Shown here piece by piece: positions 53,981 to 62,196 of a DNA stretch of 64,000 bases (the stretch's first letter is position 1; each line of letters starts with the position of its first letter). Origin of the DNA: Erythrobacter sp. 3-20A1M (GTDB lineage Bacteria > Pseudomonadota > Alphaproteobacteria > Sphingomonadales > Sphingomonadaceae). The stretch lies in the NCBI RefSeq assembly GCF_018636735.1, contig NZ_CP045200.1:2820001-2884000 (forward strand), written 5' to 3'. The position numbers and the translations under genes are program-made. The notes beneath the pieces are model-generated. The model made no database searches, had not been told where the DNA came from, and was given only the letters and a program-made list of their open reading frames with translations.

Positions 53981-54924
53981 TTGCTGCGTGGATCATGCTG
54001 GTAGGACTCGCGATCGAAGCCATGGTCGGCTGGCCCGACGCGGTGGACACGCGGATCGGGCATCCCGTCCGCTGGTTCGGCTGGCTGGTCGAACGGACGG
54101 AGCGTCTGGGCAATCGCCAATCATGGAGCAGATCGGCGCGGATCGCGACGGGCGGTCTTGTTACTCTGTTTCTGGTCTCGCTTGCGGGCTTAATCGGTCT
54201 GGCCATCCAGCTGTTTCTGCCAACCGGGTGGCTAGGGCTTGCCCTGATGGCCCTCATCGCCTCCAGCCTGATCGCTGCGCGCTCCCTGCACGATCACGTT
54301 GCGGATGTCGCCAGGGCGTTCGACGCTTCGGGGATCGCGGCTGCGCGGGACTCGCTCAGTCACATCGTCGGACGTGCAACCGCTGAGTTGGACGAGCCTG
54401 CCATCGCACGTGCTTCGATCGAGAGTCTGGCCGAGAACACGTCGGATGGCGTTACAGCACCCTTGTTCTGGGGCGCGCTGTTCGGCTTGCCGGGACTGTT
54501 TGCCTACAAGGCAATCAACACGCTCGATTCAATGATCGGCCATCGCAATGCGCGCTACGAAGCTTTCGGTAAAATTGCCGCCCGGCTCGACGATCTCGCC
54601 AACCTGATCCCTGCACGCCTGACGGGTATTCTTTTCGCGCTCTGTGCCGGTTCGGGCCGGGCTATACAGGTGTTGTTTCGGGACGCCCGCAGGCATCGCT
54701 CCCCCAATGCAGGGTGGCCGGAGTCCGCGATGGCGGGGGCGCTCGGCATCAGACTGTCGGGCCCGCGGACCTATGGCGAAACGACGAGCAACGAGCCTTG
54801 GCTCAATTCGGGAGCAAGAAACCCAGCCGGAGCCGATATCCGCCGCGCCTTGGCTCTTTATCGCTGGGTAGTCATCGCCATGGCGATCATCCTGGCGCTG
54901 CTGGGTTGGGCCAACCTGTCATGA
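53977..54924 (+). CDS. cbiB: Adenosylcobinamide-phosphate synthase (CbiB/CobD type)
   Basis: A 315-residue membrane protein starting GTG 53977 (VIAAWIMLVGLAIEAMVGWP). It joins cobyric acid to aminopropanol (phosphate). Family motifs are GHPVRWFGWLVERTE, LAENTSDGVTAPLFWGALFGLPGLFAYKAINTLDSMIGH and RDARRHRSPNAGWPESAMAGALGIRLSGPRTYG. It overlaps cobQ (GTGA) and the decarboxylase gene (ATGA). The name CobD is also used for this enzyme in some schemes. Confidence 0.95.
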   Translation: MIAAWIMLVGLAIEAMVGWPDAVDTRIGHPVRWFGWLVERTERLGNRQSWSRSARIATGGLVTLFLVSLAGLIGLAIQLFLPTGWLGLALMALIASSLIAARSLHDHVADVARAFDASGIAAARDSLSHIVGRATAELDEPAIARASIESLAENTSDGVTAPLFWGALFGLPGLFAYKAINTLDSMIGHRNARYEAFGKIAARLDDLANLIPARLTGILFALCAGSGRAIQVLFRDARRHRSPNAGWPESAMAGALGIRLSGPRTYGETTSNEPWLNSGARNPAGADIRRALALYRWVVIAMAIILALLGWANLS

Positions 54925-55922
54925 TCGATTCGAACCTCGTATCAGGCCATGGCGGTCGGATCGACGCGATGGCTCGCGCGTTTCCCGGCGCCCCTCTGCC
55001 ATGGATCGACCTGTCGACCGGCATCAATCCGTATCCTTATCCGTTGCCCCCGATCGCACCCGATGCATGGGAGCGCTTACCGGGCGAGGCGGCCCGCGCA
55101 TTCTGCGAAAGCACCATGGCGGAGTCGTTCGGATGCGATCCGTCCTTTTGCCGCGCGGTCGCCGGGACGGAAGTCGCCATCCGCCAGCTGCCATCGATCC
55201 TACGTGCTCAGAGCGTAGCGGTGCGCGCTTGCAGCTATGCCGATCACGCGGAAAGCTGGCGACTGGTGGGGGCGAAGGTGGTCACGCATTCCGATCCTTT
55301 GGCATTGGCCGGCGAGGCTGACGTCGTAGTAATCGTGAACCCCAACAATCCCGATGGGCACCGTTGGCCCGTCGATGCCATTGAGGCAGCGCGCGCCGAA
55401 CTCGCCCGACGGGGCGGCTGGCTGATCGTGGACGAGGCCTATGCCGATCTCGATCCCACGCTCAGCGCGGCTCCGTTTGCCGATCGCCCGGGACTGATCA
55501 TCTTGCGATCCTTCGGCAAATTTTTCGGGCTTGCGGGCATGCGGTTGGGTGCCGTCCTGGCTACGCAGGAGATCTTGAGCAGCATCGAAGATCGCCTCGG
55601 CGGATGGGACGTGTCGGGCCCTGCGCTAGCGATAGGCGCGGCAGCCTATGCTGATCATGACTGGCAGGCCGCTACGCGCGGACACCTTACCGTTCAAATG
55701 CAGGAGATGCATTCCCTTATCGCGACCTCGGCGTTGGAAGACCGTGGCGGAACCGATCTTTTCCGGTTCGTCCGTGGATCTGATGCAAATTCGCTTTGGC
55801 AGCGACTTGCTGAGCAAGGTATCGCCGTGCGCCGGTTCGTCGGGGATGCCCATCACCTCCGCATCGGCTTGCCCGCCGATAAGATCGCGTTTTCACGGCT
55901 GGCGCGAGGGCTTAACCCTTGA
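54921..55922 (+). CDS. Threonine-phosphate decarboxylase (CobC/CobD-type PLP enzyme)
   Basis: A 333-residue class I/II aminotransferase-fold enzyme, MIDSNLVSGHGGRIDAMARAF. It has PWIDLSTGINPYPYPLP (typical of this subgroup), VVVIVNPNNPDGHRWPV, LIVDEAYADLDPT and the PLP lysine motif LRSFGKFFGLAGMRLG. It decarboxylates threonine phosphate to aminopropanol phosphate, the linker used by CbiB, its upstream neighbour. The 3' end overlaps the convergent cobU by 11 bp. Confidence 0.9.
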   Translation: MIDSNLVSGHGGRIDAMARAFPGAPLPWIDLSTGINPYPYPLPPIAPDAWERLPGEAARAFCESTMAESFGCDPSFCRAVAGTEVAIRQLPSILRAQSVAVRACSYADHAESWRLVGAKVVTHSDPLALAGEADVVVIVNPNNPDGHRWPVDAIEAARAELARRGGWLIVDEAYADLDPTLSAAPFADRPGLIILRSFGKFFGLAGMRLGAVLATQEILSSIEDRLGGWDVSGPALAIGAAAYADHDWQAATRGHLTVQMQEMHSLIATSALEDRGGTDLFRFVRGSDANSLWQRLAEQGIAVRRFVGDAHHLRIGLPADKIAFSRLARGLNP

Positions 55923-56418
55923 GACGAAGGGGCAGCCCTGCGACCACGAGTTCGACCGTCTCGGAAATCTCGGCCAGCCGCTGGTTCAGCCGTCCCTGTT
56001 CGTCGCGGAAATCGCGGCCGAGCCGATTTTCGGGGACGATGCCCGAGCCCACTTCGTTACTGACCAGCACGACATTCGCCTCAGCCCGAGCAATACTCTC
56101 GACCAGGGCATCGGCTTGCCTGCCGATGTCGAGTTCGGCCAGCATCACGTTCGAGAGCCACAAAGTGCAGCAATCGACGAGCATCGTGCCCTCGTTGACC
56201 AAAGTAATCGCACGAGCGAGTTCGATCGGTGCCTCGATTGTGTGCCAGAAATCAGCACGTTCCTCGCGATGCTGACGGATACGCTCGGTCATTTCATCGT
56301 CATACGCCTGCGCGGTGGCGATGAACTTGTGAGGTCCCTCCATGCCGCCGCATATCGAAAGAGCATGGCGGCTCTTGCCCGATCGAGCACCACCGAGAAT
56401 CAGATGAACCGTGCTCAT
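55912..56418 (-). CDS. cobU: Adenosylcobinamide kinase/adenosylcobinamide-phosphate guanylyltransferase
   Basis: A 168-residue bifunctional enzyme. The P-loop VHLILGGARSGKSRHAL is at the N-terminus; HREERADFWHTIEAP and VLVSNEVGSGIVPENRLGRDFRDEQGRLNQRLA are CobU/CobP signatures, the latter being the highly conserved VSNEVGxGIVP block. It activates adenosylcobinamide with GTP, just before the CobS step. It is transcribed opposite to the other cobalamin genes, overlaps the DUF1289 gene by 4 bp at its start, and converges on the decarboxylase. Confidence 0.95.
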   Translation of the reverse strand: MSTVHLILGGARSGKSRHALSICGGMEGPHKFIATAQAYDDEMTERIRQHREERADFWHTIEAPIELARAITLVNEGTMLVDCCTLWLSNVMLAELDIGRQADALVESIARAEANVVLVSNEVGSGIVPENRLGRDFRDEQGRLNQRLAEISETVELVVAGLPLRLKG

Positions 56419-56609
56419 AGAGTGAAGCCCTCGACCCTTCGCCTCGCAGCGGCCTGTATCACGGCTCGCCTTTGGTCAGGTGACATTGCGGACCACTTCG
56501 CAATCTCATCGAGCGTCCGGCCACAGCCCGTGCAGACATTTCCGTTTGCCGACAGTCGACATATCTTCCGACATGGCGATTGCGGGTCCTCAATGGTCGT
56601 TGCAGGCAT
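56415..56609 (-). CDS. DUF1289 family small cysteine-rich protein
   Basis: A 64-residue protein, MPATTIEDPQSPCRKICRLS, with the family pattern SPCRKICRLSANGNVCTGCGRTLDEIAKWSAMSPDQRRAV. Four cysteines (C13, C17, C26, C29) could bind a metal or iron-sulfur centre. The start at 56609 gives the usual family length; an ATG 12 codons further upstream is in frame. It overlaps cobU (ATGA), so the two are co-transcribed. The function of the family is unknown. Confidence 0.85.
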   Translation of the reverse strand: MPATTIEDPQSPCRKICRLSANGNVCTGCGRTLDEIAKWSAMSPDQRRAVIQAAARRRVEGFTL

Positions 56610-56672
56610 GCGAATGGCCCTAACTCGTGTTGCCCGGGCTGGCAAAAGTGAACGGAGCTTTGTGGTAAGCGG

Positions 56673-57167
56673 ATGATGAGGCGACTTGTCAGCTACGAAG
56701 ACCTTCTCTCATGCATGACGCGAGACGAGAGGGATTATCATGCCACGCTCGACTGGAAAGCGTTGCTGGACCTCTCTCCAATTCTAAAGCTACGCCGGAA
56801 GGAAGCGCGCGCTTCGCTGCGGAGATACTTGACCGGATTGCATGGTGCTAAGTGGGAGATCGATGCCGTTCATTTTCTAATCCGCAGTCAGATCGACGAA
56901 CAGGCACTGAAGTCAATCACAGCCGATATTGCCGACACTTTAGAGGCGATTGCAGCGAGGGCCATGACGCCGAAAGAGGTTTGCAAGGCGCTGAATATTG
57001 CCAATCAGGAACGATTGCGGTGGACCAAGGATGGTTGTCTTAAAACATCAGGGATTGTGAGCTTTAAAAAGGCTAACACCGTAAGCATATCCACTTACTC
57101 TGCTCATGTAATTAATGAGTTGACGAAAGACCATAGTCTAATTGAAGGTTGGCGAAGGAAAGACTAG
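56673..57167 (+). CDS. Unknown accessory protein
   Basis: A 164-residue largely helical protein (MMRRLVSYEDLLSCMTRDER ... GWRRKD). The central LDLSPILKLRRKEARASLRRYLTGLHGAKWEID and the region ALEAIAARAMTPKEVCKALNIANQERLRW (as TLEAIAARAM...) look like small helical DNA-binding or adaptor domains. The last part could be a helix-turn-helix. No family recognised. The codon use is slightly AT-richer than the cobalamin genes, which suits the start of an accessory region. Confidence 0.5.
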   Translation: MMRRLVSYEDLLSCMTRDERDYHATLDWKALLDLSPILKLRRKEARASLRRYLTGLHGAKWEIDAVHFLIRSQIDEQALKSITADIADTLEAIAARAMTPKEVCKALNIANQERLRWTKDGCLKTSGIVSFKKANTVSISTYSAHVINELTKDHSLIEGWRRKD

Positions 57168-57290
57168 GATAGCCGAAAATCCTAGCCACTAGGCTACCCC
57201 TTTTGGGTTTGCATGGGTGCAATCTGGTCAGAATCCGTGATCGAAGGATGACGCAGATTTGCACTACAACGCGGTCGGCAGCTTTCACAT

Positions 57291-57330
57291 TTAAGGCAGT
57301 CAAAAGCGGACCGACGGCTAGCGGCCCAGA
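57291..57330. repeat. Intergenic repeat copy 5 (partial)
   Basis: AAGGCAGTCAAAAGCGGACCGACGGCTAGCGGCCCA resembles the AAGCGGAC...GGCTA(A/G)CG(A/G)CCCC end of the copies at 36.8 and 40.4 kb. It lies in the 229-bp gap before the alpha/beta hydrolase 3' end. Confidence 0.4.
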
Positions 57331-57396
57331 AAAGGACCTTACAATGTGGCTAGTCCTTGCAAGGGCTCTCGATTTGCTAACCGCCCAGTTGCAAAA

Positions 57397-58188
57397 TCAT
57401 TTCAATCCCGAGATGCTTGTTGCATCCAGAATCACGCGGACGGTTTCCTCTGGCCGATCCCACATCGGGAAGTGCCCGCTACGATCGAACCAGTGCAGCG
57501 TCGCTCTTGGGAAGGCTTTCATCGCGCGATCCGCCTGCTGCGGAAGACACAGCCGATCCTTGCGTCCCCAGCCTATGACAACAGGCGCAGCCGTTTTCGC
57601 AGGACCCTCCTGCATCGCGCCGTTGGCGAGATCCTTCACAAGCGAATTGACGGTGCGCGTATCAGCCAATGACTTCAGTTCACGCGCAACGAATGCCGGG
57701 TCGAGCGCCCGCGGCCTAGCAGAGAGCTGGGCCAAGAGCGCGGTCCGGCCTGCGACACTTCCGGCGATGGCAGAAAGCGCCGGTCGCAGTGCGCGAACCA
57801 GAGCAACCGATGGCATTAAGGTGGCTTTGAAGAAGGTGCGCTCCCACCCTTGCCAGAAGCCGCCCGGATCCAGTGCGACAACCGCGCCCGCTTGGCCGCG
57901 CCGCGCCATCTCGAGCGCCAGGCGAGCTCCCAGCGAGCTGCCAACCATATCAATACCTGTGAGATTCTCCGCGCCGAGCCAGTTGTCCAGACTGCGCGCA
58001 AGTCCGTCGAACGTGCCGCTGTCGGCCTCTTCGGGTGTCCGCCCATGCCCGGGCAGATCTACGGCAATTACCTCCCTGTCTTGGGAAAGCGCAGGAGAGA
58101 TCGTGTCCCACGAGCCGCAGGTCGCCCCCAGTCCATGAACCAGGAGGAGGGGTTTTCCGCGCCCAGTGCGCGTATAGTGCAAGGTCAT
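57397..58188 (-). CDS. Alpha/beta hydrolase
   Basis: A 263-residue alpha/beta-hydrolase fold protein. It has LLLVHGLGATCGSWDTISPAL with the oxyanion HG, IDMVGSSLGARLALEMARRG with the nucleophile Ser in GSSLG, VVIGWGRKDRLCLP with the acid, and HWFDRSGHFPMWDRPEETVRVIL with the catalytic His in SGHFP. The full triad is present. It is of general esterase/haloalkane-dehalogenase-like type, with no clue to substrate. It is transcribed toward the cobalamin region and is separated from the ARH gene by 93 bp. Confidence 0.87.
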   Translation of the reverse strand: MTLHYTRTGRGKPLLLVHGLGATCGSWDTISPALSQDREVIAVDLPGHGRTPEEADSGTFDGLARSLDNWLGAENLTGIDMVGSSLGARLALEMARRGQAGAVVALDPGGFWQGWERTFFKATLMPSVALVRALRPALSAIAGSVAGRTALLAQLSARPRALDPAFVARELKSLADTRTVNSLVKDLANGAMQEGPAKTAAPVVIGWGRKDRLCLPQQADRAMKAFPRATLHWFDRSGHFPMWDRPEETVRVILDATSISGLK

Positions 58189-58281
58189 GTAACAGTAACG
58201 TCTCGCACCGACGTATGGCCCCCTGGATGTCCATATTGCCGAAAGCGAGGCCGAGAGCGGGCGCTTTGCCGTTGGTCGAAG

Positions 58282-60069
58282 CTAACCGCCGGCGCCACGG
58301 CTATTCATCTGATAGACCTCAACACGATATCCGTCTGGGTCTAAACACTGAAGCCGAGTTCGATCGTCGCGCTCGTCGATACGAGCCGCCCCACCCGACA
58401 TGAACCGCTCATAGGCAGATAAGCTTTGTCGAACATCGGCAACTTCGGCAAAAACCGTAACGTGATTGCTCACCGCGTCGAGATAGCTCCCTTCAACTAT
58501 TGACAGAATGCCACCTAGATTTACCGACTTGGTCGATCGTTTACTAACCCTCAGTCCCAAGACATCTTGGTAGAAAGCCACGGACCGGACAAGGTTCGAG
58601 ACCACCAGCCGAAGCCCGAGATGCAATGGAGGGGGCATCTCCGCAGGCGAAATGAAGCCGAGTTCGGGAGCGGTGTGAGGCCTTTTAGGCGGCTGCTTCG
58701 TCCTCTTACCAAGCTTCTTGACGAAGATCGTTTGCCCATCATCAAGCGTAAGCTGCCACGCGTTCGCCGTGAGCGACGATGACTTTGGAACGATGCCGCC
58801 CCAACTCTCGGCCTGGGCGGTCAGCCCATTGGGAAGTCTGATAGGAGATGGCTCACGGAGCTTCGCAAGTTCTGAAAGGAAGGCGGCGAGCGCCGCCTTT
58901 GTAACTGGACGATGCTCGGCGTGCGGGACGGCAACTTCGGGAAGGTCGTAAATCTCATTCGCTGTGCGCCGAATAGTTTCCCGATCTTGAAGCTCATGAA
59001 GGAAGGGCGAGAGCCATTCCAGTCCTATCGCGGCACCGAGCATTCCGCCTGTCATTGAGGCGAGCGTATCGGTATCCGCCCCCTCGGCAAGTGCAGCTTG
59101 TTTCACACCTTCCATAGGATCCGCAGCGTGTCGTGAGGCAAGGAAAAGCGCCGCAGCCGCGTTGACTGTGCCTGATCCATTCACGCGCTTGTCAAAACAA
59201 CCTAAATCCTTGAGCACGTCCTCATCGATAACGGCAACGCCGCCCGCGAGCCCGTCGGAGCATTGCTCGAGCAGCTCGAGCTGCTCCTGGACCACATCCC
59301 TCCACTGCGCATGATAGGCACCGGAGTGATCGGTGACCTTGGCCCAGCTAGGCCAGCGCTCCATAACCGACGGCAATGCGCCCCACGCTTCCCGGCTCGA
59401 GCTGACGACCTCGATAAGTTGGCCATAGCCTAGCGTTCCGCGCTGCCGAAGCGCCTCCCAAAGCCCATAGCCGTAAGCCAGCGCTCCGACGAGCGCGCGC
59501 GGGTGACCATGGGTCGTGACACCATCTGTCATGATGTCTGCAGCAAGCGAGGAAAAGCTGGCGTCGCCCGCTCGGCGGAGACAATGCGGCAGAATTCGCA
59601 TGGCGACGCCATTGCCGCCAGCCGCCAGATACCGATTCACCTCATCGAGCTTAGCATCCCAAGGCGCACGGCCCGAGAGCCAAATGGTTGCCGCGCGCTT
59701 TGTCGCACCCCCGCCGCCACGCTGATAAAGCGTCCATAGTGGAAGCTCCTGGGTAGCAAACAGGAGCCACCAAGCGGTCGGGTCGCGTAGAAGCGACCGC
59801 GCGCAAGCTAGGATCAGCTGGGTATCGTCGCTATAGTTTCCCGCGCCGATAGCTTCCTCATGAGGTTGAAAGCGCCCGCCGGAGCGTTTCGTCCAAGCCT
59901 GGAAGCCGAAGTCAGACGACTTTCGGTTGCCGCTGGCTCGGGTTGCACGCAATTCGTGCGGCCAACCCATCGCATCCCCAATTGCGGCGCCCAGAAATGC
60001 GCCTTCCGCGCGGTCGCGGCTAGGGCGGCACGCCATGCTGCTATCATCAAGAGCTAAACGGTCGGTCAT
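58282..60069 (-). CDS. ADP-ribosylglycohydrolase (ARH/DraG family) fused to a VOC domain
   Basis: A 595-residue two-domain protein starting MTDRLALDDSSMACRPSRDR. The N-terminal ARH domain has EGAFLGAAIGDAMGWPHE, NYSDDTQLILACA (acidic metal ligands), HGHPRALVGALAYG and EGADTDTLASMTGGMLGAAIGL (the second metal-ligand pair). It should remove ADP-ribose. After a linker of about 100 residues, a VOC (glyoxalase/bleomycin resistance-like) domain starts near residue 485: LGLRLVVSNLVRSVAFYQDVLGLRVSKR and the closing LQCLDPDGYRVEVYQ. The ATG overlaps the stop of a truncated DarT-like frame by 4 bp, so the two formed one operon. Confidence 0.85.
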   Translation of the reverse strand: MTDRLALDDSSMACRPSRDRAEGAFLGAAIGDAMGWPHELRATRASGNRKSSDFGFQAWTKRSGGRFQPHEEAIGAGNYSDDTQLILACARSLLRDPTAWWLLFATQELPLWTLYQRGGGGATKRAATIWLSGRAPWDAKLDEVNRYLAAGGNGVAMRILPHCLRRAGDASFSSLAADIMTDGVTTHGHPRALVGALAYGYGLWEALRQRGTLGYGQLIEVVSSSREAWGALPSVMERWPSWAKVTDHSGAYHAQWRDVVQEQLELLEQCSDGLAGGVAVIDEDVLKDLGCFDKRVNGSGTVNAAAALFLASRHAADPMEGVKQAALAEGADTDTLASMTGGMLGAAIGLEWLSPFLHELQDRETIRRTANEIYDLPEVAVPHAEHRPVTKAALAAFLSELAKLREPSPIRLPNGLTAQAESWGGIVPKSSSLTANAWQLTLDDGQTIFVKKLGKRTKQPPKRPHTAPELGFISPAEMPPPLHLGLRLVVSNLVRSVAFYQDVLGLRVSKRSTKSVNLGGILSIVEGSYLDAVSNHVTVFAEVADVRQSLSAYERFMSGGAARIDERDDRTRLQCLDPDGYRVEVYQMNSRGAGG

Positions 60070-60448
60070 GCAGTCCACAGCGTTTCGGATGGTCTTTGCC
60101 CTGCCCGGATGGCGTTGCTCAGAGCGTATTTGTCGAACAAGTTGGGGGATACCACAAACTTCAGGTCGCTAACATTGATACCCAGGATTTCGAGCCGGAC
60201 TTGCTCTACCTGAGCTTGCTCCTCGCTGGAAAGCCCGATCGCCTTAATGCTGTCCGGTGGGATCGAATCAGGGACGAGCACCTCCGCCTGGTCATCGGTC
60301 GGCGAACAAGGCAGATGCAGCAGCGTCCGGCCGCGCACCTTACCTTGCCCGCCTCCATTTTCCTTTTCTCGCGCACGGCAAATGACCGAGCGACCTTCAC
60401 CTCCTCGCGTCGACGCGATATCACTGAATGGTGGAAACCATTCACGAT
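60066..60448 (-). pseudogene. Truncated DarT-like (DUF4433) DNA ADP-ribosyltransferase, C-terminal fragment
   Basis: Only the 3' part of a gene remains. The frame is open from a TAA near 60449-60451, without ATG, and its last 90 codons (from GTG 60338) encode DDQAEVLVPDSIPPDSIKAI, LSSEEQAQVEQVRLEILGI and FDKYALSNAIRAGQ. The QAEVLV stretch resembles the segment that carries the catalytic Glu in DarT-type toxins. The NAD-binding N-terminal half is missing, and its place is taken by the HEPN-like gene on the other strand. It overlaps the ARH gene by 4 bp. Recognition is by pattern only; a short gene from GTG 60338 is the alternative. Confidence 0.5.
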
Positions 60449-61045
60449 CTTAGGCGGCGGGCACCGCTTCACTTCTGGAACCGAGCCGAGAACGCGCGAG
60501 CATGTGCCTACGTTCTTTGGCAATTGATCGATGATCCACCCGACGTTTCCACGCTCAATTATGATGGCTCGGCATCGTATGCGATGAGCGAGGCGTTCGA
60601 TCGAGAGAGCAGCTTCGCGATAGAAAGCATCCTGAAAGCCGCAGTGGCCGCTCAGCGAGAGGCCGATGGAAACAAGGAACCGCCACCTTCGAGGCATGAT
60701 GTCGGCGAACTGTGGAGCTTGGCTCAGTTGCCAAGACCGGATGAAGATGATCGGACGCGGCTGATGCTACTGACGGAAATGCTCTATTGGTCGGCGCGAT
60801 ATGCCGCGCCATTGCCCGGGAAGAAGGCTGAAGACCGCATGGACGCGATCGCCGAAAGAGCGAAGCGGCGGAAGCGTAAAGACGGCGGGATGTTCGTGGC
60901 GCTCGCACCATGGACCTGGGATCATTTCGAGCGAATGTATCAGGTCGCGCATCAGGCATGTTTTGAAGCGCTTGACCGACGGCCGGGCAGGAGAAAGTGG
61001 GCCGAAGATACACTCGGCGAGGGCGACGGCAATCTTATCGAATAA
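60428..61045 (+). CDS. HEPN-like protein of unknown function
   Basis: A 205-residue helical protein, MVETIHDLRRRAPLHFWNRA. The pattern is that of HEPN-type domains: FWNRAENARACAYVLWQL, DRESSFAIESILKAAVAAQ, then SRHDVGELWSLAQLPRPD and LTEMLYWSARYAAPLPGKK (compare the AIExxLKA, HDLxxLW and WxGRYP features of such families). Its start overlaps the remnant of the DarT-like frame on the other strand, so it marks a rearrangement boundary. Possible roles are an RNase toxin or an adaptor. The assignment is moderate. Confidence 0.6.
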   Translation: MVETIHDLRRRAPLHFWNRAENARACAYVLWQLIDDPPDVSTLNYDGSASYAMSEAFDRESSFAIESILKAAVAAQREADGNKEPPPSRHDVGELWSLAQLPRPDEDDRTRLMLLTEMLYWSARYAAPLPGKKAEDRMDAIAERAKRRKRKDGGMFVALAPWTWDHFERMYQVAHQACFEALDRRPGRRKWAEDTLGEGDGNLIE

Positions 61046-61383
61046 CAGACGCAGGGGTAGACCGCGCACATAGCCCACCTCAATCCCTACTTGCTACGCA
61101 CGGCAATGCGTCCGCTCCAACTCGTAACCGCGGACTTCGGATGGGGTGCGTCGCTCCCGCCGCCATGCTGTCGATTTAACTGCTTGAATGCAGTCGGTCT
61201 GCTTCGCTACGGTAGCCATGCGACCTGGCGCGCTCCGGCCGACGAAAACAAGTTTTGCCAGATCACAAAGTTTTTAGGTCCTACGCTGCTAGATCCCTCG
61301 TTTATTCTTGGCCCCAAGCCGAATTGACAACTCGAGGTGCTGATAAGGCACGTTTTTTTAGCAGGCGAAAGAAAGGGGGAGGT
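61046..61383. promoter_or_regulatory. Intergenic region upstream of the ParA-like module
   Basis: 338 bp with no recognised gene. It should hold the promoter of the ParA-like operon. The sequence directly before the ATG is GGGGGAGGT, a strong ribosome-binding site. I see no clear inverted repeat or partition-site array. Confidence 0.45.
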
Positions 61384-62196
61384 ATGACGGTTGTTGTCTC
61401 TTGCGTAAATTTGAAAGGGGGCGTCGGAAAGACAGCTATAGCCGTCAATTTCGCGGCTTATTGCGGCAAGGAGGGTTTGAAGACGCTGCTCGTTGACCTT
61501 GATCCGCAAACGAATGCAACGTTCTCGTCTATTTCGCCGGAAAAGTGGGGGGAGCATAAGAAGAACAAGGGCACTGTTGCTGATCTCTTAGGCGTCAGGA
61601 ATACGGATCATGCTGAAGGAAATCCCGCCACGGCGGCCGACGTTATATTGAAGGACGTCTTCAAGGGCGTTGACCTCGTCCCCTCTGATCTAAGCCTTTT
61701 CACCATCGATCTTGATATCGGAGCTCGCACCGCAAGGGAGAAGCTTCTTAAAAAGGCTCTCAAGGATGTCATGAAGAGCTACGACATCATCGTCTGTGAT
61801 TGTCCCCCAAACCTAACGTTGCCGACGCAGAACGCGTTGGCGATCAGCACTCATTACGTCGTGCCGGTCTCACCCGATTTCCTGTCGAGCTTAGGCATCG
61901 CGTTGCTGATCCGTAGAGTAGAAAAGTTCGGTGAGGACATGGAGCTCGATATCAAAATTGCGGGCATCGTGCTGTCTCGAGTCGGAAGACCATCGATTTT
62001 TAGAGACCAAACAACTGCCGACCTTCGAAAACAGTTTTCGGGCAACATGTTAAAGTCGGAAATCAAAGAGCGTTCGGTCGTCACAGAAGCAACTGCGAAG
62101 AACAAGTCGATCTACGAAATGGGCGAGGCGACGGCCAAGAAAGAATTCTCCGACTTTTCGAAAGAGCTTCTAAAGAAAATTGGGCTTCTGAAATGA
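61384..62196 (+). CDS. ParA/MinD-like ATPase (deviant Walker A)
   Basis: A 270-residue P-loop ATPase. It starts MTVVVSCVNLKGGVGKTAIAVNFAAYCG with the deviant Walker A KGGVGKT, then TLLVDLDPQTNATFSS (A' motif) and YDIIVCDCPPNLTLPTQNALAIS (Walker B). VVPVSPDFLSSLGIALL is also typical of ParA. No DNA-binding domain precedes it. The genes downstream are not ParB; they are a small helical protein, a HEPN-like protein and a nuclease-like protein. This suggests a role in a defence or mobile-element module and not ordinary partition. Confidence 0.88.
   Translation: MTVVVSCVNLKGGVGKTAIAVNFAAYCGKEGLKTLLVDLDPQTNATFSSISPEKWGEHKKNKGTVADLLGVRNTDHAEGNPATAADVILKDVFKGVDLVPSDLSLFTIDLDIGARTAREKLLKKALKDVMKSYDIIVCDCPPNLTLPTQNALAISTHYVVPVSPDFLSSLGIALLIRRVEKFGEDMELDIKIAGIVLSRVGRPSIFRDQTTADLRKQFSGNMLKSEIKERSVVTEATAKNKSIYEMGEATAKKEFSDFSKELLKKIGLLK

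Noticed and set aside
57165-57190. CTAGGAT...ATCCTAG hairpin after the unknown gene at 56673
   Set aside because: Only a 7-bp AT-rich stem overlapping the stop codon with no T-tract. Too weak to list as a terminator.
60206-60697. 163-codon minus-strand frame considered as the missing N-terminus of the DarT-like gene
   Set aside because: It is antisense to the HEPN-like gene and contains none of the features of a DarT N-terminus. The composition is that of a shadow frame.
61046-61383. Possible parS/iteron array before the ParA-like gene
   Set aside because: No repeated or palindromic motif was found there, and no ParB gene is present.
61384-62196. Reading the ParA-like gene as a chromosomal partition gene
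   Set aside because: There is no ParB, no gid/rsmG neighbours and no parS-like sites. The neighbours are nuclease- and HEPN-like genes.
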